This document shows positions 16,501 to 24,709 of a stretch of 64,000 nucleotides of DNA, one piece after another. Below the pieces are notes generated by a model that was not told where the DNA came from, did no database searches, and worked only from the letters and a program-made list of their open reading frames with translations. How positions within the stretch are numbered: the stretch's first letter is position 1; each line of letters opens with the position of its first letter. The DNA lies in contig NZ_CP046172.1 in the NCBI RefSeq assembly GCF_011801145.1, positions 2,790,001 through 2,854,000 on the forward strand, given 5' to 3'. A program made the position numbers and the translations under genes. This DNA is from Nocardia arthritidis (lineage in GTDB: Bacteria > Actinomycetota > Actinomycetes > Mycobacteriales > Mycobacteriaceae).

Positions 16501-16983
16501 TCAGGAGAAGAAGTAATTCTTACGGCTATATGGCATATGGATAGAATCGAGTCTTCCTGCATCCCAGACGTCCTCGTCTTCGCTGAGACTGAGGTCGCCG
16601 TCACGCCGTAGGAGCCACAATTTTTCGGAGCCCTCCAGATACAGAAGAGCATCGCCCGGTACGCGTCCCAGCAGCCCGGCGACAATTTTTACCAGATCAT
16701 CGCCCTGGGTCGACGTCGGGGAATTCTTTCCGTATCTGAATCTTGCGAATAACGTCGGTGAGAATCCGAAGTCTTCCGCTACTGGATCGCCCCAACGTGA
16801 TGGTGTGGCCATGCCTACCTTGACCCAGGTTCCGAGATGAGTGCGGATACCGTCCGACTGCAATGCCACAGCGCTCGATTCGGTCTCGAGAATGTCCAAG
16901 GCGTTTGCTATATCGATCAAGGTGTCGGAAAACTCATCGACAGATACCTGCGTGGCTATCTTGAATACGTATTCCAACGCCAT
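16501..16983 (-). CDS. SitI3-family immunity-like protein
   Basis: A 160-residue soluble protein beginning MALEYVFKIATQVSVDEF. The order of its elements fits the SitI3 family, named after immunity proteins of Myxococcus sit toxin exchange loci: a beta start (LEYVFKIAT), the central FGFSPTLFARFRYGKN, the helix VKIVAGLLGRVPGDALL, and closing WLLRRDGDLSLSEDED. ATG follows AGAAGGAGG. It lies between two type VII-associated cassettes, with no recognisable toxin next to it. Immunity function is therefore inferred from family and context only. Confidence 0.6.
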   Translation of the reverse strand: MALEYVFKIATQVSVDEFSDTLIDIANALDILETESSAVALQSDGIRTHLGTWVKVGMATPSRWGDPVAEDFGFSPTLFARFRYGKNSPTSTQGDDLVKIVAGLLGRVPGDALLYLEGSEKLWLLRRDGDLSLSEDEDVWDAGRLDSIHMPYSRKNYFFS

Positions 16984-17164
16984 TCAATGCCTCCTTCTGG
17001 CTCGGCATCATGCCATTTCCGTCGACTTTGTCGAGGCGTCGACGGAATGTTAGCGGCGGAAAGGGTCTGAAGGTCGCGGCCCGCCGAATAGGGCTAAATT
17101 CGGGCCCAACCGGATCATCACCGATCACCTTCTTGCCCTCCGGTAATCGGAACCCGGCGCGAAG

Positions 17165-17944
17165 CTAGTCCCAGGGTTCTTTGTTTTTGTCGGCGAGGCG
17201 GGATTGGGCGCGGTCTATCCAGGTGGTGAAGGTTGCGGTCAGGTCGGGGACGGTGGTGGGGCGGACGGTGATGTGTTCGGCGCGTTGTTCGGTGTAGCGG
17301 CCGTCTTTGCTGATGTCGCGCCAGGTGAGGACATTCCACGGTTTGGTGTTCGCGTGGAAGGGGCCCGCGAGTAGGACGGCCGTGCCGCCGCCGTCGGTGG
17401 GGCGGTTGACCAGGCGTTGGTATTGCTCGCGCGGCGTGTTGCGGGCGACGTCCTCCATGTAGCCGTCGCGGCGGGGGCGCAGGTCGTCCGGGTGCAGCAT
17501 GAGGGGTTTGCCGGATCCGGGCGGGCAGGCCGGGAGGCTCGCGGCCAGCCGGGAGGGCAGGCTCTCGGAACTGAAGGTGCGCACCCGGATCGGGCCGTAA
17601 TCCGGGTCGGCGCCGTACTGGCTCATCACCACGGCGCCGAATCGGGTGCGCGCACCGACGATCCGGTATTCGCGGACATCGCCGGGACCGGTGCTGTTCT
17701 TGTGTTTGCTTGTGCCGCCGATGATTTCGATCCGCAGCTCGGCGCGACCGAGAGTATCGAGCGCGGCCTGGATCTCGTACCGTTCATCCCGGGAATAGCG
17801 GGCGTGCACGACCTTTCGGTGTGCCGCGAAACCGTCGCGGAATTCGAAGCGGCTCGTGTACTGCAGCGGGTCGGGGAACCGGTCGTAGGCGTCGCTGAAC
17901 CACAGCGCCGCGAAATCGTCCGGATCCCAACTCCATTCGGCCAT
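17165..17944 (-). CDS. EspG-family type VII secretion chaperone, copy B
   Basis: A 259-residue paralogue of the protein at 11092-11856. It starts MAEWSWDPDDFAALWFSDA and keeps the central strands LRIEIIGGT and EYRIVGART, the RDISKDGRYTEQR segment and the C-terminal HITVRPTTVP...TFTTWIDRAQ. EspG proteins bind PPE-type substrates in the cytosol. ATG follows GAGGAGAACGAGCACGC. Unlike copy A, it is separated from its PPE-like neighbour by 141 bases instead of overlapping it. Confidence 0.82.
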   Translation of the reverse strand: MAEWSWDPDDFAALWFSDAYDRFPDPLQYTSRFEFRDGFAAHRKVVHARYSRDERYEIQAALDTLGRAELRIEIIGGTSKHKNSTGPGDVREYRIVGARTRFGAVVMSQYGADPDYGPIRVRTFSSESLPSRLAASLPACPPGSGKPLMLHPDDLRPRRDGYMEDVARNTPREQYQRLVNRPTDGGGTAVLLAGPFHANTKPWNVLTWRDISKDGRYTEQRAEHITVRPTTVPDLTATFTTWIDRAQSRLADKNKEPWD

Positions 17945-18085
17945 GCGTGCTCGTTCTCCTCGGTAATTCCAGATCGTCCCGTATACCGGTCGTTCAGGCG
18001 CGTCCCGGCATCACCTGGACGCGGCATCGGCGCCGGGGTGGGGCGTGGCCCCCGGCGCCTGGTGAAGCGAAAACCGCTGTGCCGC

Positions 18086-19270
18086 TCAGCCGTCCGTGAA
18101 TTCCGGGTTCGTCCCGATCACACCGCCGGGCAGCGTCCTCGGCTGCTCGCCCAGCAGCTCCTCGGTATTCTCCCGGTTGATCAGGTAATCCGGGATCTTA
18201 TGCTCTTTGTCGTCGTCGCCCTTACCGCGAGCCCCACCGGGCATGCCGAAGCCGCCCGCCGTACCCGCCGCCGCGGCGTTTCGCGCCGCCGCCGCTGCCG
18301 CCTGAGTCGCGGCGGGCGAACCCGGGAGACCCGGAATGTTCTGCCGCGGAGCCGGAGTCGTCGTCTTCGGCGCACCCGGAGTGGTGCCCGGACTCGGAGA
18401 GTTCGGCCTACCCGGAACATACGGGCTGGTCGTCGTCGGATTGACCGACGTCGGGCTCGTCTTCGTCGGATCGACACCCGTCGGTGTGGTGGGAGTCTTT
18501 GTGTTGGACGGGTTTTGAGTCGACGGATCCTGAGTGGTGGTCGGATTCGTCGACGTCGGGTTGGTCGACGGGTTATCCGTTCCCGGTTGCTTGCTCTTGT
18601 CGTTCTTGTCGGTGGTGCTTGGGCCCGGGTCGCCCGGAGTTTTGGGGCCAGGGGTGGTCTGCGGGCCGGGGGTGCTCGGGCCGGGGTCGCCCGATTGCTG
18701 CCAGTCCCATCCGCCGGGCGGGGCGTTAGGGATGTCGACCGGGTTGGTCGGGCTGCTCGGGGTGGGGAAAACCGGAATCTTGGCGTCTACGAGAGACATG
18801 GGCTTGACGTAGTCGTTCTCCATGGCCTCGCGGGCTTCTGATTGTTTCTCCGACTTCTCGGCGTTTTTGCCCCAGCTCCACGGGTTGTACCAGTGCTGGT
18901 CGCCCGAAACCAGGCCGGGTACTTTCGATTTGGTGGTACCGACCGCACTGGAAGCATCGTCGACGCGGTCCTGCATTTCGGATATCGGGCCGCTCAACTC
19001 GTGTGCTTTTGCGACGTAGTTCTTGATGGCCTGCATTGCGAGTGGTGCGGCTTTTCCGCCTGTCCACGCGCTGTCGAGCGACTTCTGGATCGACCGGTCG
19101 AAGGTCTGGAGTCCTTGCTCCCAAATCGACCATGCCTCGGCGTACTTCTGGCCTAGACCAATCGCAATCGTATGTTGGGTCGGTTCAAATGTGTTGTGGA
19201 TGTCCTTGTGGCTCCAGCTATATGGATTCTCGCCACCGCCTGGAATCTTCGGGCCCTCGTATTCGGTCAT
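18086..19270 (-). CDS. PPE-like WXG protein with Pro/Thr-rich tail, copy B
   Basis: A 394-residue paralogue of 11853-13169. Residues 1-150 are helical with a W-x-G-like turn (LDSAWTGGKAAPLAMQ). Residues 160-335 are a repetitive Pro/Thr/Ser/Asn region with many TNPT/TTP units. The C-terminal 60 residues repeat the tail of copy A: ARGKGDDD, EHKIPDYL, NTEELLGEQPR, PGGVIG. The ATG overlaps the preceding helical gene by 4 bases. It is a probable client of the EspG protein at 17165. An Ala-rich run (about 315-335) precedes the conserved tail. Confidence 0.75.
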   Translation of the reverse strand: MTEYEGPKIPGGGENPYSWSHKDIHNTFEPTQHTIAIGLGQKYAEAWSIWEQGLQTFDRSIQKSLDSAWTGGKAAPLAMQAIKNYVAKAHELSGPISEMQDRVDDASSAVGTTKSKVPGLVSGDQHWYNPWSWGKNAEKSEKQSEAREAMENDYVKPMSLVDAKIPVFPTPSSPTNPVDIPNAPPGGWDWQQSGDPGPSTPGPQTTPGPKTPGDPGPSTTDKNDKSKQPGTDNPSTNPTSTNPTTTQDPSTQNPSNTKTPTTPTGVDPTKTSPTSVNPTTTSPYVPGRPNSPSPGTTPGAPKTTTPAPRQNIPGLPGSPAATQAAAAAARNAAAAGTAGGFGMPGGARGKGDDDKEHKIPDYLINRENTEELLGEQPRTLPGGVIGTNPEFTDG

Positions 19271-19752
19271 TTGTGGGGCCTCGAAGCCAGAGCCGGAGTA
19301 TCGACCTTCGGGCGAGTGTCAGCCGCCTCGTTCGCGGTTTTGAACGCGGCCGCGAAGTTGGCATCCGATTCGACCATGCGGTCGCGAACGGTGCGGTGCG
19401 CCGTCTGAATGTCTTCGACAATCTTCAGGTGCTGGTCCATGATCTGATAGAGGCTATTCGGGTCGTTCAGCGCCTTGTCTCTGAACCGATTGACGAGAGT
19501 GTCGCTGGATACCAGTTGCCGAGTGCCCTCTCCGTTTCCCCAGCCGCTTTGTTCGCCGAGGCCCCAGACGTCGTGAGACGCGATATCCTGTGCCTTCAGT
19601 TGGACGTTTCTGATCGCATCCTTGAAGGCTTCGCAGTCACGATCAATGTTTACGAAATCCTCGGCAGACAGCTTGATAGCTATGTGCCCGTCCTGCGCCT
19701 CTTTGAGGATGTTCGCCAACGGTCGAGGTGTTTGTGTGGTGTCGTCGCTCAT
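19267..19752 (-). CDS. Helical type VII-associated protein, copy B
   Basis: A 161-residue helical protein, paralogue of 13166-13654. It has the N-terminal LANILKEAQDGHIAIKLSAED and the C-terminal helix DRMVESDANFAAAFK. The position that is YxxxD in copy A is MVESD here, so the putative export signal has lost its Tyr. ATG at 19752 follows GGGAGGG and is 22 codons inside a longer open frame. It is likely the partner of the PPE-like protein, with which it overlaps by 4 bases. Confidence 0.7.
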   Translation of the reverse strand: MSDDTTQTPRPLANILKEAQDGHIAIKLSAEDFVNIDRDCEAFKDAIRNVQLKAQDIASHDVWGLGEQSGWGNGEGTRQLVSSDTLVNRFRDKALNDPNSLYQIMDQHLKIVEDIQTAHRTVRDRMVESDANFAAAFKTANEAADTRPKVDTPALASRPHK

Positions 19753-19789
19753 TTCGGTTCCCTCCCGACGATACGGTTCAAGATGACGA

Positions 19790-20371
19790 TCAGGCTCCGA
19801 CTGGGAGTGTCGGAACAATTTTTTCGGCCAACGTCTTTGCGATGTCGCACGAGTCGAGGTTCCGAGTTGTTGACGACTGGCTCGGCGGATTGTTTACGTT
19901 GACGTCGAGACTTCCACCTTTCATCTCGACATTTACGGTGCACGAATCCTTGATGTTCGGCCCTTTGAACTGGCGGGTCGAAATCGCCTTACGGCCGTCG
20001 ACGGTGAATTCGGCTGCCTCTGGGAATTTTTGGTCCCTCACCGCATCCACCGTGGCGTTTGTAACCCTGATGATCGTGCCGTACCCGCCACTATGTCTGT
20101 AACTGCAGCCACGCCACAGAAAATGGCCACTGCTGATATCCTCGGGGCCGATGATCTTGAGCTGTTCCGAATCCAGCACACTCTGCGGGATGTCCTTGCA
20201 GGTGTTGTAGCCGGATGGCACGTCAGGAGCCGGGCTTGCTGATGACGCTGTCTTGTCGCCATTAGCAGTAGGTTCTGGGTTGCCGTCCTTCGATGACCCG
20301 CACCCCGCGAGCACGAACACTGCACCCAGCGCTAGGGCTGCCAGCCGCGCAGAATTCGACCTACTCGTCAT
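19790..20371 (-). CDS. DUF3558-type lipoprotein
   Basis: A 193-residue lipoprotein. The signal sequence (RLAALALGAVFVLAGC) ends in lipobox LAGC, with the lipidated Cys near residue 24. A Ser/Ala/Pro linker follows, then a domain with NTCKDIPQSVL, WRGCSYRH and DSCTVNVEMKGG. The spaced Cys fit the DUF3558 family found in actinobacterial envelopes and frequently near type VII genes. ATG at 20371 follows TAGGGAAA. The helical gene of cassette B starts 37 bases downstream, so this lipoprotein probably opens that operon. Function unknown. Confidence 0.75.
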   Translation of the reverse strand: MTSRSNSARLAALALGAVFVLAGCGSSKDGNPEPTANGDKTASSASPAPDVPSGYNTCKDIPQSVLDSEQLKIIGPEDISSGHFLWRGCSYRHSGGYGTIIRVTNATVDAVRDQKFPEAAEFTVDGRKAISTRQFKGPNIKDSCTVNVEMKGGSLDVNVNNPPSQSSTTRNLDSCDIAKTLAEKIVPTLPVGA

Positions 20372-20824
20372 CGATTTCCCTACACGCCGGTACCAGCTGC
20401 TGGCCTGCCGGGGCTGGACCGGCATTTCCGCCCCCTCAGACTTGCCAACCTTACGTCAGCTCATGCAGACGCTACCGGTGGGTCTATGGGCTTGCAAGCA
20501 TACGGCTGTGCAGGTTAAGGCAGGTTTCGTACCAGTTGGCCGCACCTGCTGTCCGACAACCGGGCGATCAAACGATTGCCCGGATCGCCCCAGTCGTCGG
20601 GACAGCAGTGCAGGGTCTCAAAAGTCGTGGCATTCGTTAGCAGATTGACCTGGTTGTTTCTGGTTTGTCTCACGCGGCGGCGGGCGATGTTCGTCTCAGT
20701 TCTATGGCACTTCTTCGGTTCGCCGCCAATGCGATTTCCCGGGCCGTGGGGTGACTTCCGCGGTTGCGGAAGTTGTCACGGTCGGCTGGCGAAGCTCTCG
20801 CTCCCGCGCCGCACAGACACGCAA
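20372..20824. other. Intergenic stretch with no recognised gene
   Basis: 453 bases between the start of cassette B and the end of the hydrolase gene. Frames on both strands have shadow-type composition and lack ribosome sites. The right-hand part is presumably 3' untranslated sequence of the hydrolase gene and the left-hand part the promoter of the lipoprotein gene. I found no tRNA or clear terminator. Confidence 0.5.
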
Positions 20825-21712
20825 TCATGTTGTGCGGGTGGCGAAGTCGATCAGGGCTCGGTTGACCTGCTCCGGGCGTTCCTGCTGGATGAAGTGGCCG
20901 GCTCCGTCGAGGGTGATCATCTGTAGGTTTGGAACCCAGATTCGCATCGGTTCGGTCGGCATGAACGTCCGGACTATGTCCTCGGTGCCCGTGATGAATA
21001 GCGCGGGCATCAGCACCTTCTGGTCGGCGAAGCGTGCGCTGAGCTGCCAGTTGCGGTCGAAGTTGCGGTAGTAGGACAGGCCGCCGGAGAAGCCGGTGCG
21101 AGTGAAGTCGAGCACGGCGGCAGCCAGTTCTTCCTCGCTGAGCCAGTCGGGTCGCGGGGGCATCGCGCCGCTCCGGGCCCACGCGCGGGTCCAGTTACCC
21201 TCGGTCAAGAGGGTCCTGCGGACGTCGCGGGTGAGGATTTTCTCGGCGATTCCAGGCTCTTGGAACAGCAATAGGTAGTGCTCTGGTCCGAGTGTTGCCC
21301 GCAGCACGGCGGTGGGTGGTTGTGTCGGCCGCGGTGCGAACGGGACACTGAGCGCCGCTACCGCCCGGACGCGGTCGGGATTCGCTCTGGCCAGGTGCCA
21401 CACCATCGTCGCGCCTATGTCGTGGCCGACGAAGATCGCCGACCGCTCGCCGATATGGTCGAGTAGGCCGGTCAGATCGGCCGCGATGGTGTCGGCGTCG
21501 TAGGCGGCGGGGTCGTCCGGGATGGTCGAGCGGCCGTACCCGCGCATATCGGGTGCCAGCACCCGGAAGCCCGCGGCGGCGAGTGCGGGGATTTGGTGGG
21601 TCCATCCCGCCGACGTCTGCGGAAAGCCGTGCACCAGCACTATCGCCGGCCCCTCGCCTGCTGCATGGAAGTGCAGATCGATCCCGTTCACATGTGCTGT
21701 TGATGTCTCCAC
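20825..21712 (-). CDS. Epoxide hydrolase-like alpha/beta hydrolase
   Basis: A 295-residue alpha/beta hydrolase. HGFPQTSAGW near 29-38 gives the oxyanion HGxP motif. The nucleophile elbow is VGHDIGA near 95, in which Asp replaces Ser, as in epoxide hydrolases and dehalogenases. The catalytic His is in GAGHFIQQERP near 271. The cap region holds GGLSYYRNF, with Tyr residues that could donate the ring-opening proton. GTG start at 21712 with a weak ribosome site. No operon partner. Likely role: hydrolysis of an epoxide, substrate unknown. Confidence 0.83.
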   Translation of the reverse strand: METSTAHVNGIDLHFHAAGEGPAIVLVHGFPQTSAGWTHQIPALAAAGFRVLAPDMRGYGRSTIPDDPAAYDADTIAADLTGLLDHIGERSAIFVGHDIGATMVWHLARANPDRVRAVAALSVPFAPRPTQPPTAVLRATLGPEHYLLLFQEPGIAEKILTRDVRRTLLTEGNWTRAWARSGAMPPRPDWLSEEELAAAVLDFTRTGFSGGLSYYRNFDRNWQLSARFADQKVLMPALFITGTEDIVRTFMPTEPMRIWVPNLQMITLDGAGHFIQQERPEQVNRALIDFATRTT

Positions 21713-22187
21713 ACATCGAAACGGTAAGCAGCTGCGTATGATCTGTCAATGCATACAATCAGTGATTGTGATCTTTGCGCTGAAGCCCGCCAACACCTCG
21801 CGAAGATGTTCGGCAGGCTCGAGCGTGCCGACAACGTTTCGCCTCGTTCAGGGTGGCGAGAACACTGCTCGCAGAGACCTTTTCGTCGTCGGCTGCCGAG
21901 CCGTTATCGGCCGGGACGACCTACCTCAACAGCCTCGCCGTCAGAGATCGCTCACGGAATGCGGACCTTTACAACATCGAAAGAGACCGCTCGCGCGGAC
22001 CACGACGTCCTCGCTGCCGTGCTCGCCAACCGAATCCTCCTGCACTGGACCACGCCTGGCGACGATCATCCACCACCGGTGAGTGCAGGAGCGGAATCTC
22101 AAAACCGTGGCGGATCCGCCATGTCACCGCCACATTCTGAGATTCCGCCACGCGTTTCGAGACCCTACAAGCAGGCGGTTGTCCACA
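21713..22187. other. Intergenic stretch, possibly with a decayed coding sequence
   Basis: 475 bases without a complete gene. Short protein-like stretches occur in different plus-strand frames: SDCDLCAEARQHLAKMFGRL from 21761, GGENTARRDLFVVGCRAV near 21855-21910, and DHDVLAAVLANRILLHW near 22000. This could be a frameshifted remnant, but no family is recognised. The left end must carry the promoter of the divergent hydrolase. The right end holds the inverted repeat described separately. Confidence 0.3.
22091..22148. repeat. Nested inverted repeat
   Basis: GCGGAATCTCA at 22091-22101 pairs perfectly with TGAGATTCCGC at 22138-22148. Inside, GTGGCGG (22107-22113) pairs with CCGCCAC (22127-22133), and GGCGGATCCGCC (22109-22120) is itself a perfect palindrome. 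The element lies 40 bases beyond the stop of the DUF397 gene and could fold as that operon's transcript end. No U-rich run follows, so an intrinsic terminator is not certain. Confidence 0.55.
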
Positions 22188-22394
22188 TCAGCGCCGGTCG
22201 AACCTGCCAGCACCGATATCCGCGACGAACTCATCCCACCGGGTTGCGGAGAAGACGAGAGTTGGCCCGTCCGGGTTCTTCGAGTCGCGCATCCCGACCA
22301 GACTCCGGCCGAGGAACGCGACCTCGACACAGTCTTGGCTGGGGCTGCTGTGGCTGCTCTTGAACCACATCACGGACGAATCGTTTCTATTCAT
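22188..22394 (-). CDS. DUF397 domain protein
   Basis: A 68-residue protein with the DUF397 pattern: WFKSSHSSPSQDCVEVAFLG, then GMRDSKNPDGPTLVFSATRWDEFVADI. These very small proteins are almost always encoded next to an XRE regulator with a DUF5753 ligand-type domain, as here. The start overlaps the regulator stop by 4 bases. The pair is thought to act as a regulator with its modulator, reminiscent of toxin-antitoxin layouts, but the target is unknown. Confidence 0.9.
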   Translation of the reverse strand: MNRNDSSVMWFKSSHSSPSQDCVEVAFLGRSLVGMRDSKNPDGPTLVFSATRWDEFVADIGAGRFDRR

Positions 22395-23272
22395 ACCGCG
22401 TACTCCCTCGCGATCTTGCGGATGAGTGTGCGGCTTCGCGACTCATCCAACGACGAACGTTGAAGTTCGGCGTATGCCCTTTGGAACTGGCGTACCTCCT
22501 CGGTCTTCTCAAGGTACAGCCCACCGGTGAAGCCCTGCACGTAGACGATCGGCGGCTCGGTGAGACGTGCCGTTGGGTGCCTAGGGAATTCGAGGATGAC
22601 GAATGGTCCGATAACCAATCCCAGATACGCTTCTTTGCCGAGTGGAACGATCCGGATGGAGACATTCTCCAGCTCGCCGAGCCGGAGAAGGTGCTTCAGC
22701 TGATCGGCCATGACAGCCGGTCCGCCGATCGCCCGGCGCAAGGCCGACTCGTCGATGATGGCTTCCACAGTCAGGCGGTTGGTGGAACTCGTCAGCCGAA
22801 CCGTGCGCTGCGCGAGCATCTCGATACGTCGCTCGACCTCGACTGTCGTAAAGGTGGGGGATTCCACCCAGACCATCGCGCGGCGATACTCATCCGTCTG
22901 CAAGAGCCCCGGCAGAAGTACGTTCTGATACGAAAACAGTTTCTTCGCAGCCTCTTCCAGTCCGATGAACGCGTCGAACCAATCGGGAATGAGGTCGCCG
23001 TATGCCTGCCACCACCCGGTGCGTTTGGTTTCCTCGGTCAACCCGAGAAGCACATTCGTCTTCTTCTCGGTCGCACCGTACATCTGACACAACCGCTCGA
23101 TGAACAGCGGATTCAACCGCACCTCCTGCCCGGTCTCCATCCGCCAAAGCGTCTGTTTGGCAACGCCTATCGCCTGCCGGGCGGCATCGGCGCTCACCCC
23201 GGATTTCTCTCTGAGATCGCGCAACTGGCGGCCCAGCATGCGGCGCGGGAGGGTCGAACCTGTCGGTGTCAC
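22391..23272 (-). CDS. XRE-family regulator with DUF5753 domain
   Basis: A 293-residue transcription regulator. The helix-turn-helix lies at about 10-65 (LGRQLRDLREKSGVSADAAR, then AKQTLWRMETGQEVRLN). Residues 95-285 form the DUF5753 domain, recognised by YQNVLLPGLLQTDEYRRA, RRIEMLAQRTVRL, the ALRRAIGGPAVMADQL helix and the closing YLEKTEEVRQFQRAY. The GTG follows AAAGGGG. It is co-translated with the DUF397 gene. This gene pair is common in Streptomyces and Nocardia, where it affects development or antibiotic production. Confidence 0.9.
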   Translation of the reverse strand: MTPTGSTLPRRMLGRQLRDLREKSGVSADAARQAIGVAKQTLWRMETGQEVRLNPLFIERLCQMYGATEKKTNVLLGLTEETKRTGWWQAYGDLIPDWFDAFIGLEEAAKKLFSYQNVLLPGLLQTDEYRRAMVWVESPTFTTVEVERRIEMLAQRTVRLTSSTNRLTVEAIIDESALRRAIGGPAVMADQLKHLLRLGELENVSIRIVPLGKEAYLGLVIGPFVILEFPRHPTARLTEPPIVYVQGFTGGLYLEKTEEVRQFQRAYAELQRSSLDESRSRTLIRKIAREYAV

Positions 23273-23542
23273 GACGAATCCCCTTTCGTAGTCTCACTAG
23301 TCAGTTGCGTTCGTAACTGGAACCTCGCTGCGGGAACCATCGGAACTTTGCGACCATTCGGCCGGTTCCGTGTGTCGAAGAGATTCCTTGCCCCAATTAC
23401 CGGTGCTCTACTGAACGCGCGCCCGGTCGCCATCGCAGAAAGTCCTGAAACCATATCCGCGCCAAAGGGTTCAGGTCCAGTGCGGTCGGGCGCGCCGCAC
23501 TCGTTTCCGGCGCGGCACGAACAGATCTCCTAGGGGGCAGAT

Positions 23543-24001
23543 ATGGACGAACCAGCTTTCGCGGATACGCCGGCCACGCGCTGCGCCTACTATCGGCGCA
23601 CCTGCGGCCTACCCGCCGGAATCCATCCGGAGGTCGGGCGGATCGTGGTGAAGGCGGGGGTGGTCGGCGGGATCACCATGCCCGCCCGGCTCGGTCAGCG
23701 GGTGCGCGACGAACTTCTTTTCCGGGGCCTGGCAATCGGCCCGATCGTGGCCCACATCCGTTCCCGCAGATGGACTTTCCTCTGCCGACCCGACCTCACC
23801 GTCGATACGGATCTGGCCGTCGAACTCTTCCGTCTCGACGTATCCATCGTCCCCTTGGGCGGTGAAATAGCTCTTCCGTCCCCGGCCGACTCCGCTACGG
23901 CCTACCGCACCTGGATCGTTCCCCCGCGCGACACCTTCCGTCCCTCGGCCGCCGTGATAGTCCGCGCCGCGCGCACCTGCGTCCGCGGAGCAGTTCGATG
24001 A
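23543..24001 (+). CDS. Uncharacterised 152-aa protein
   Basis: Soluble protein beginning MDEPAFADTPATRCAYYRRT. The centre contains VGGITMPARLGQRVRDEL and RRWTFLCRPDL, followed by VSIVPLGGEIALPSP and a C-terminal WIVPPRDTFRPSAAVI. The alternating strands suggest a small alpha/beta domain, and similar proteins are widespread in Nocardia without known function. The ATG follows CTAGGGGGCAG. It starts 270 bases from the divergent XRE regulator. The next small gene overlaps its stop by 4 bases. Confidence 0.65.
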   Translation: MDEPAFADTPATRCAYYRRTCGLPAGIHPEVGRIVVKAGVVGGITMPARLGQRVRDELLFRGLAIGPIVAHIRSRRWTFLCRPDLTVDTDLAVELFRLDVSIVPLGGEIALPSPADSATAYRTWIVPPRDTFRPSAAVIVRAARTCVRGAVR

Positions 24002-24228
24002 TCAATGCCGAAAATGACTGCACCGCAACCGAACTGATGTGCTCGCCAGCCGGTCGAACCTCCCGTCGAGACGGTGCCCACATGTCTGTACAACGCATCC
24101 GCGGCAACGAACGAGAGACGGATAATCGCAACGCATACCCGCGAGCCCATCTCGAAAATCCCGGAATGGCACATGGGATGCGATCCGGTTGGCGATTCGT
24201 CGGCTCGGGACGGGGGAGCGGTGAATAG
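23998..24228 (+). CDS. Possible small protein, 76 aa
   Basis: An open frame whose ATG overlaps the previous stop as ATGA and whose end overlaps the next gene by 8 bases. That arrangement suggests a translated link in a three-gene operon. The sequence is hydrophilic and Arg/Asn-rich (RRDGAHMSVQRIRGNERETD), with no domain, signal or membrane segment. It could also be only a reading-through frame between two real genes. Confidence 0.35.
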   Translation: MINAENDCTATELMCSPAGRTSRRDGAHMSVQRIRGNERETDNRNAYPRAHLENPGMAHGMRSGWRFVGSGRGSGE

Positions 24229-24709
24229 CACCCTGCCAACGAGATACGAGGTGCTGCAAGCGTGCCGAGGTGAACTCGACTCCGATCATCCGCTCCTGGC
24301 GGCGGCGCGACAGCTGACCCGATGGCACGAACGACGGCTCGTCGCAGGCACTTCGGAATGCCCTGAATCGGCAAGCCGCAAGCCGGAGCCCGATCCGGCA
24401 TCGCCGGTGACGGGATCGCCGTGCGGCGCCGCCGAATCCCGTGCGGACCTGATCACCCGCATCGACCGCTGGGCCGAAATCCATGTGCCGCCTGTCCGCG
24501 GCGCGGCATTCGTACACACCGAAACGCTGGGTTCGGTCCTGGACCGCCTCGCCTATCTGACCGCGCACGCCTATACCGCCCTGGCCGCGCACGACGAATG
24601 GGAGCTGTGGTTCCTGTGGGAGCGACTCGCCGAATTATCCTGCGCCTACGAGGATCTCGTCACCGAACTCGCCGCGGGCCGCCGCCGTCTTCCTGGCACG
24701 ATGATCTGA
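24221..24709 (+). CDS. DUF4254 domain protein
   Basis: A 162-residue protein with the DUF4254 pattern of Nocardia: LPTRYEVLQACRG, HPLLAAARQLTRWHERRL, then RIDRWAEIHVP, HTETLGSVLDRLAYLTAHAYTAL and LAELSCAYEDLVTELAAGRR. It is predicted to be helical and cytosolic. The GTG start follows GGGGGAGCG; a longer reading from 24074 would overlap the upstream frame heavily. Function is unknown. The paralogous families seen in Nocardia suggest a regulatory or adaptor role. Confidence 0.78.
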   Translation: MNSTLPTRYEVLQACRGELDSDHPLLAAARQLTRWHERRLVAGTSECPESASRKPEPDPASPVTGSPCGAAESRADLITRIDRWAEIHVPPVRGAAFVHTETLGSVLDRLAYLTAHAYTALAAHDEWELWFLWERLAELSCAYEDLVTELAAGRRRLPGTMI

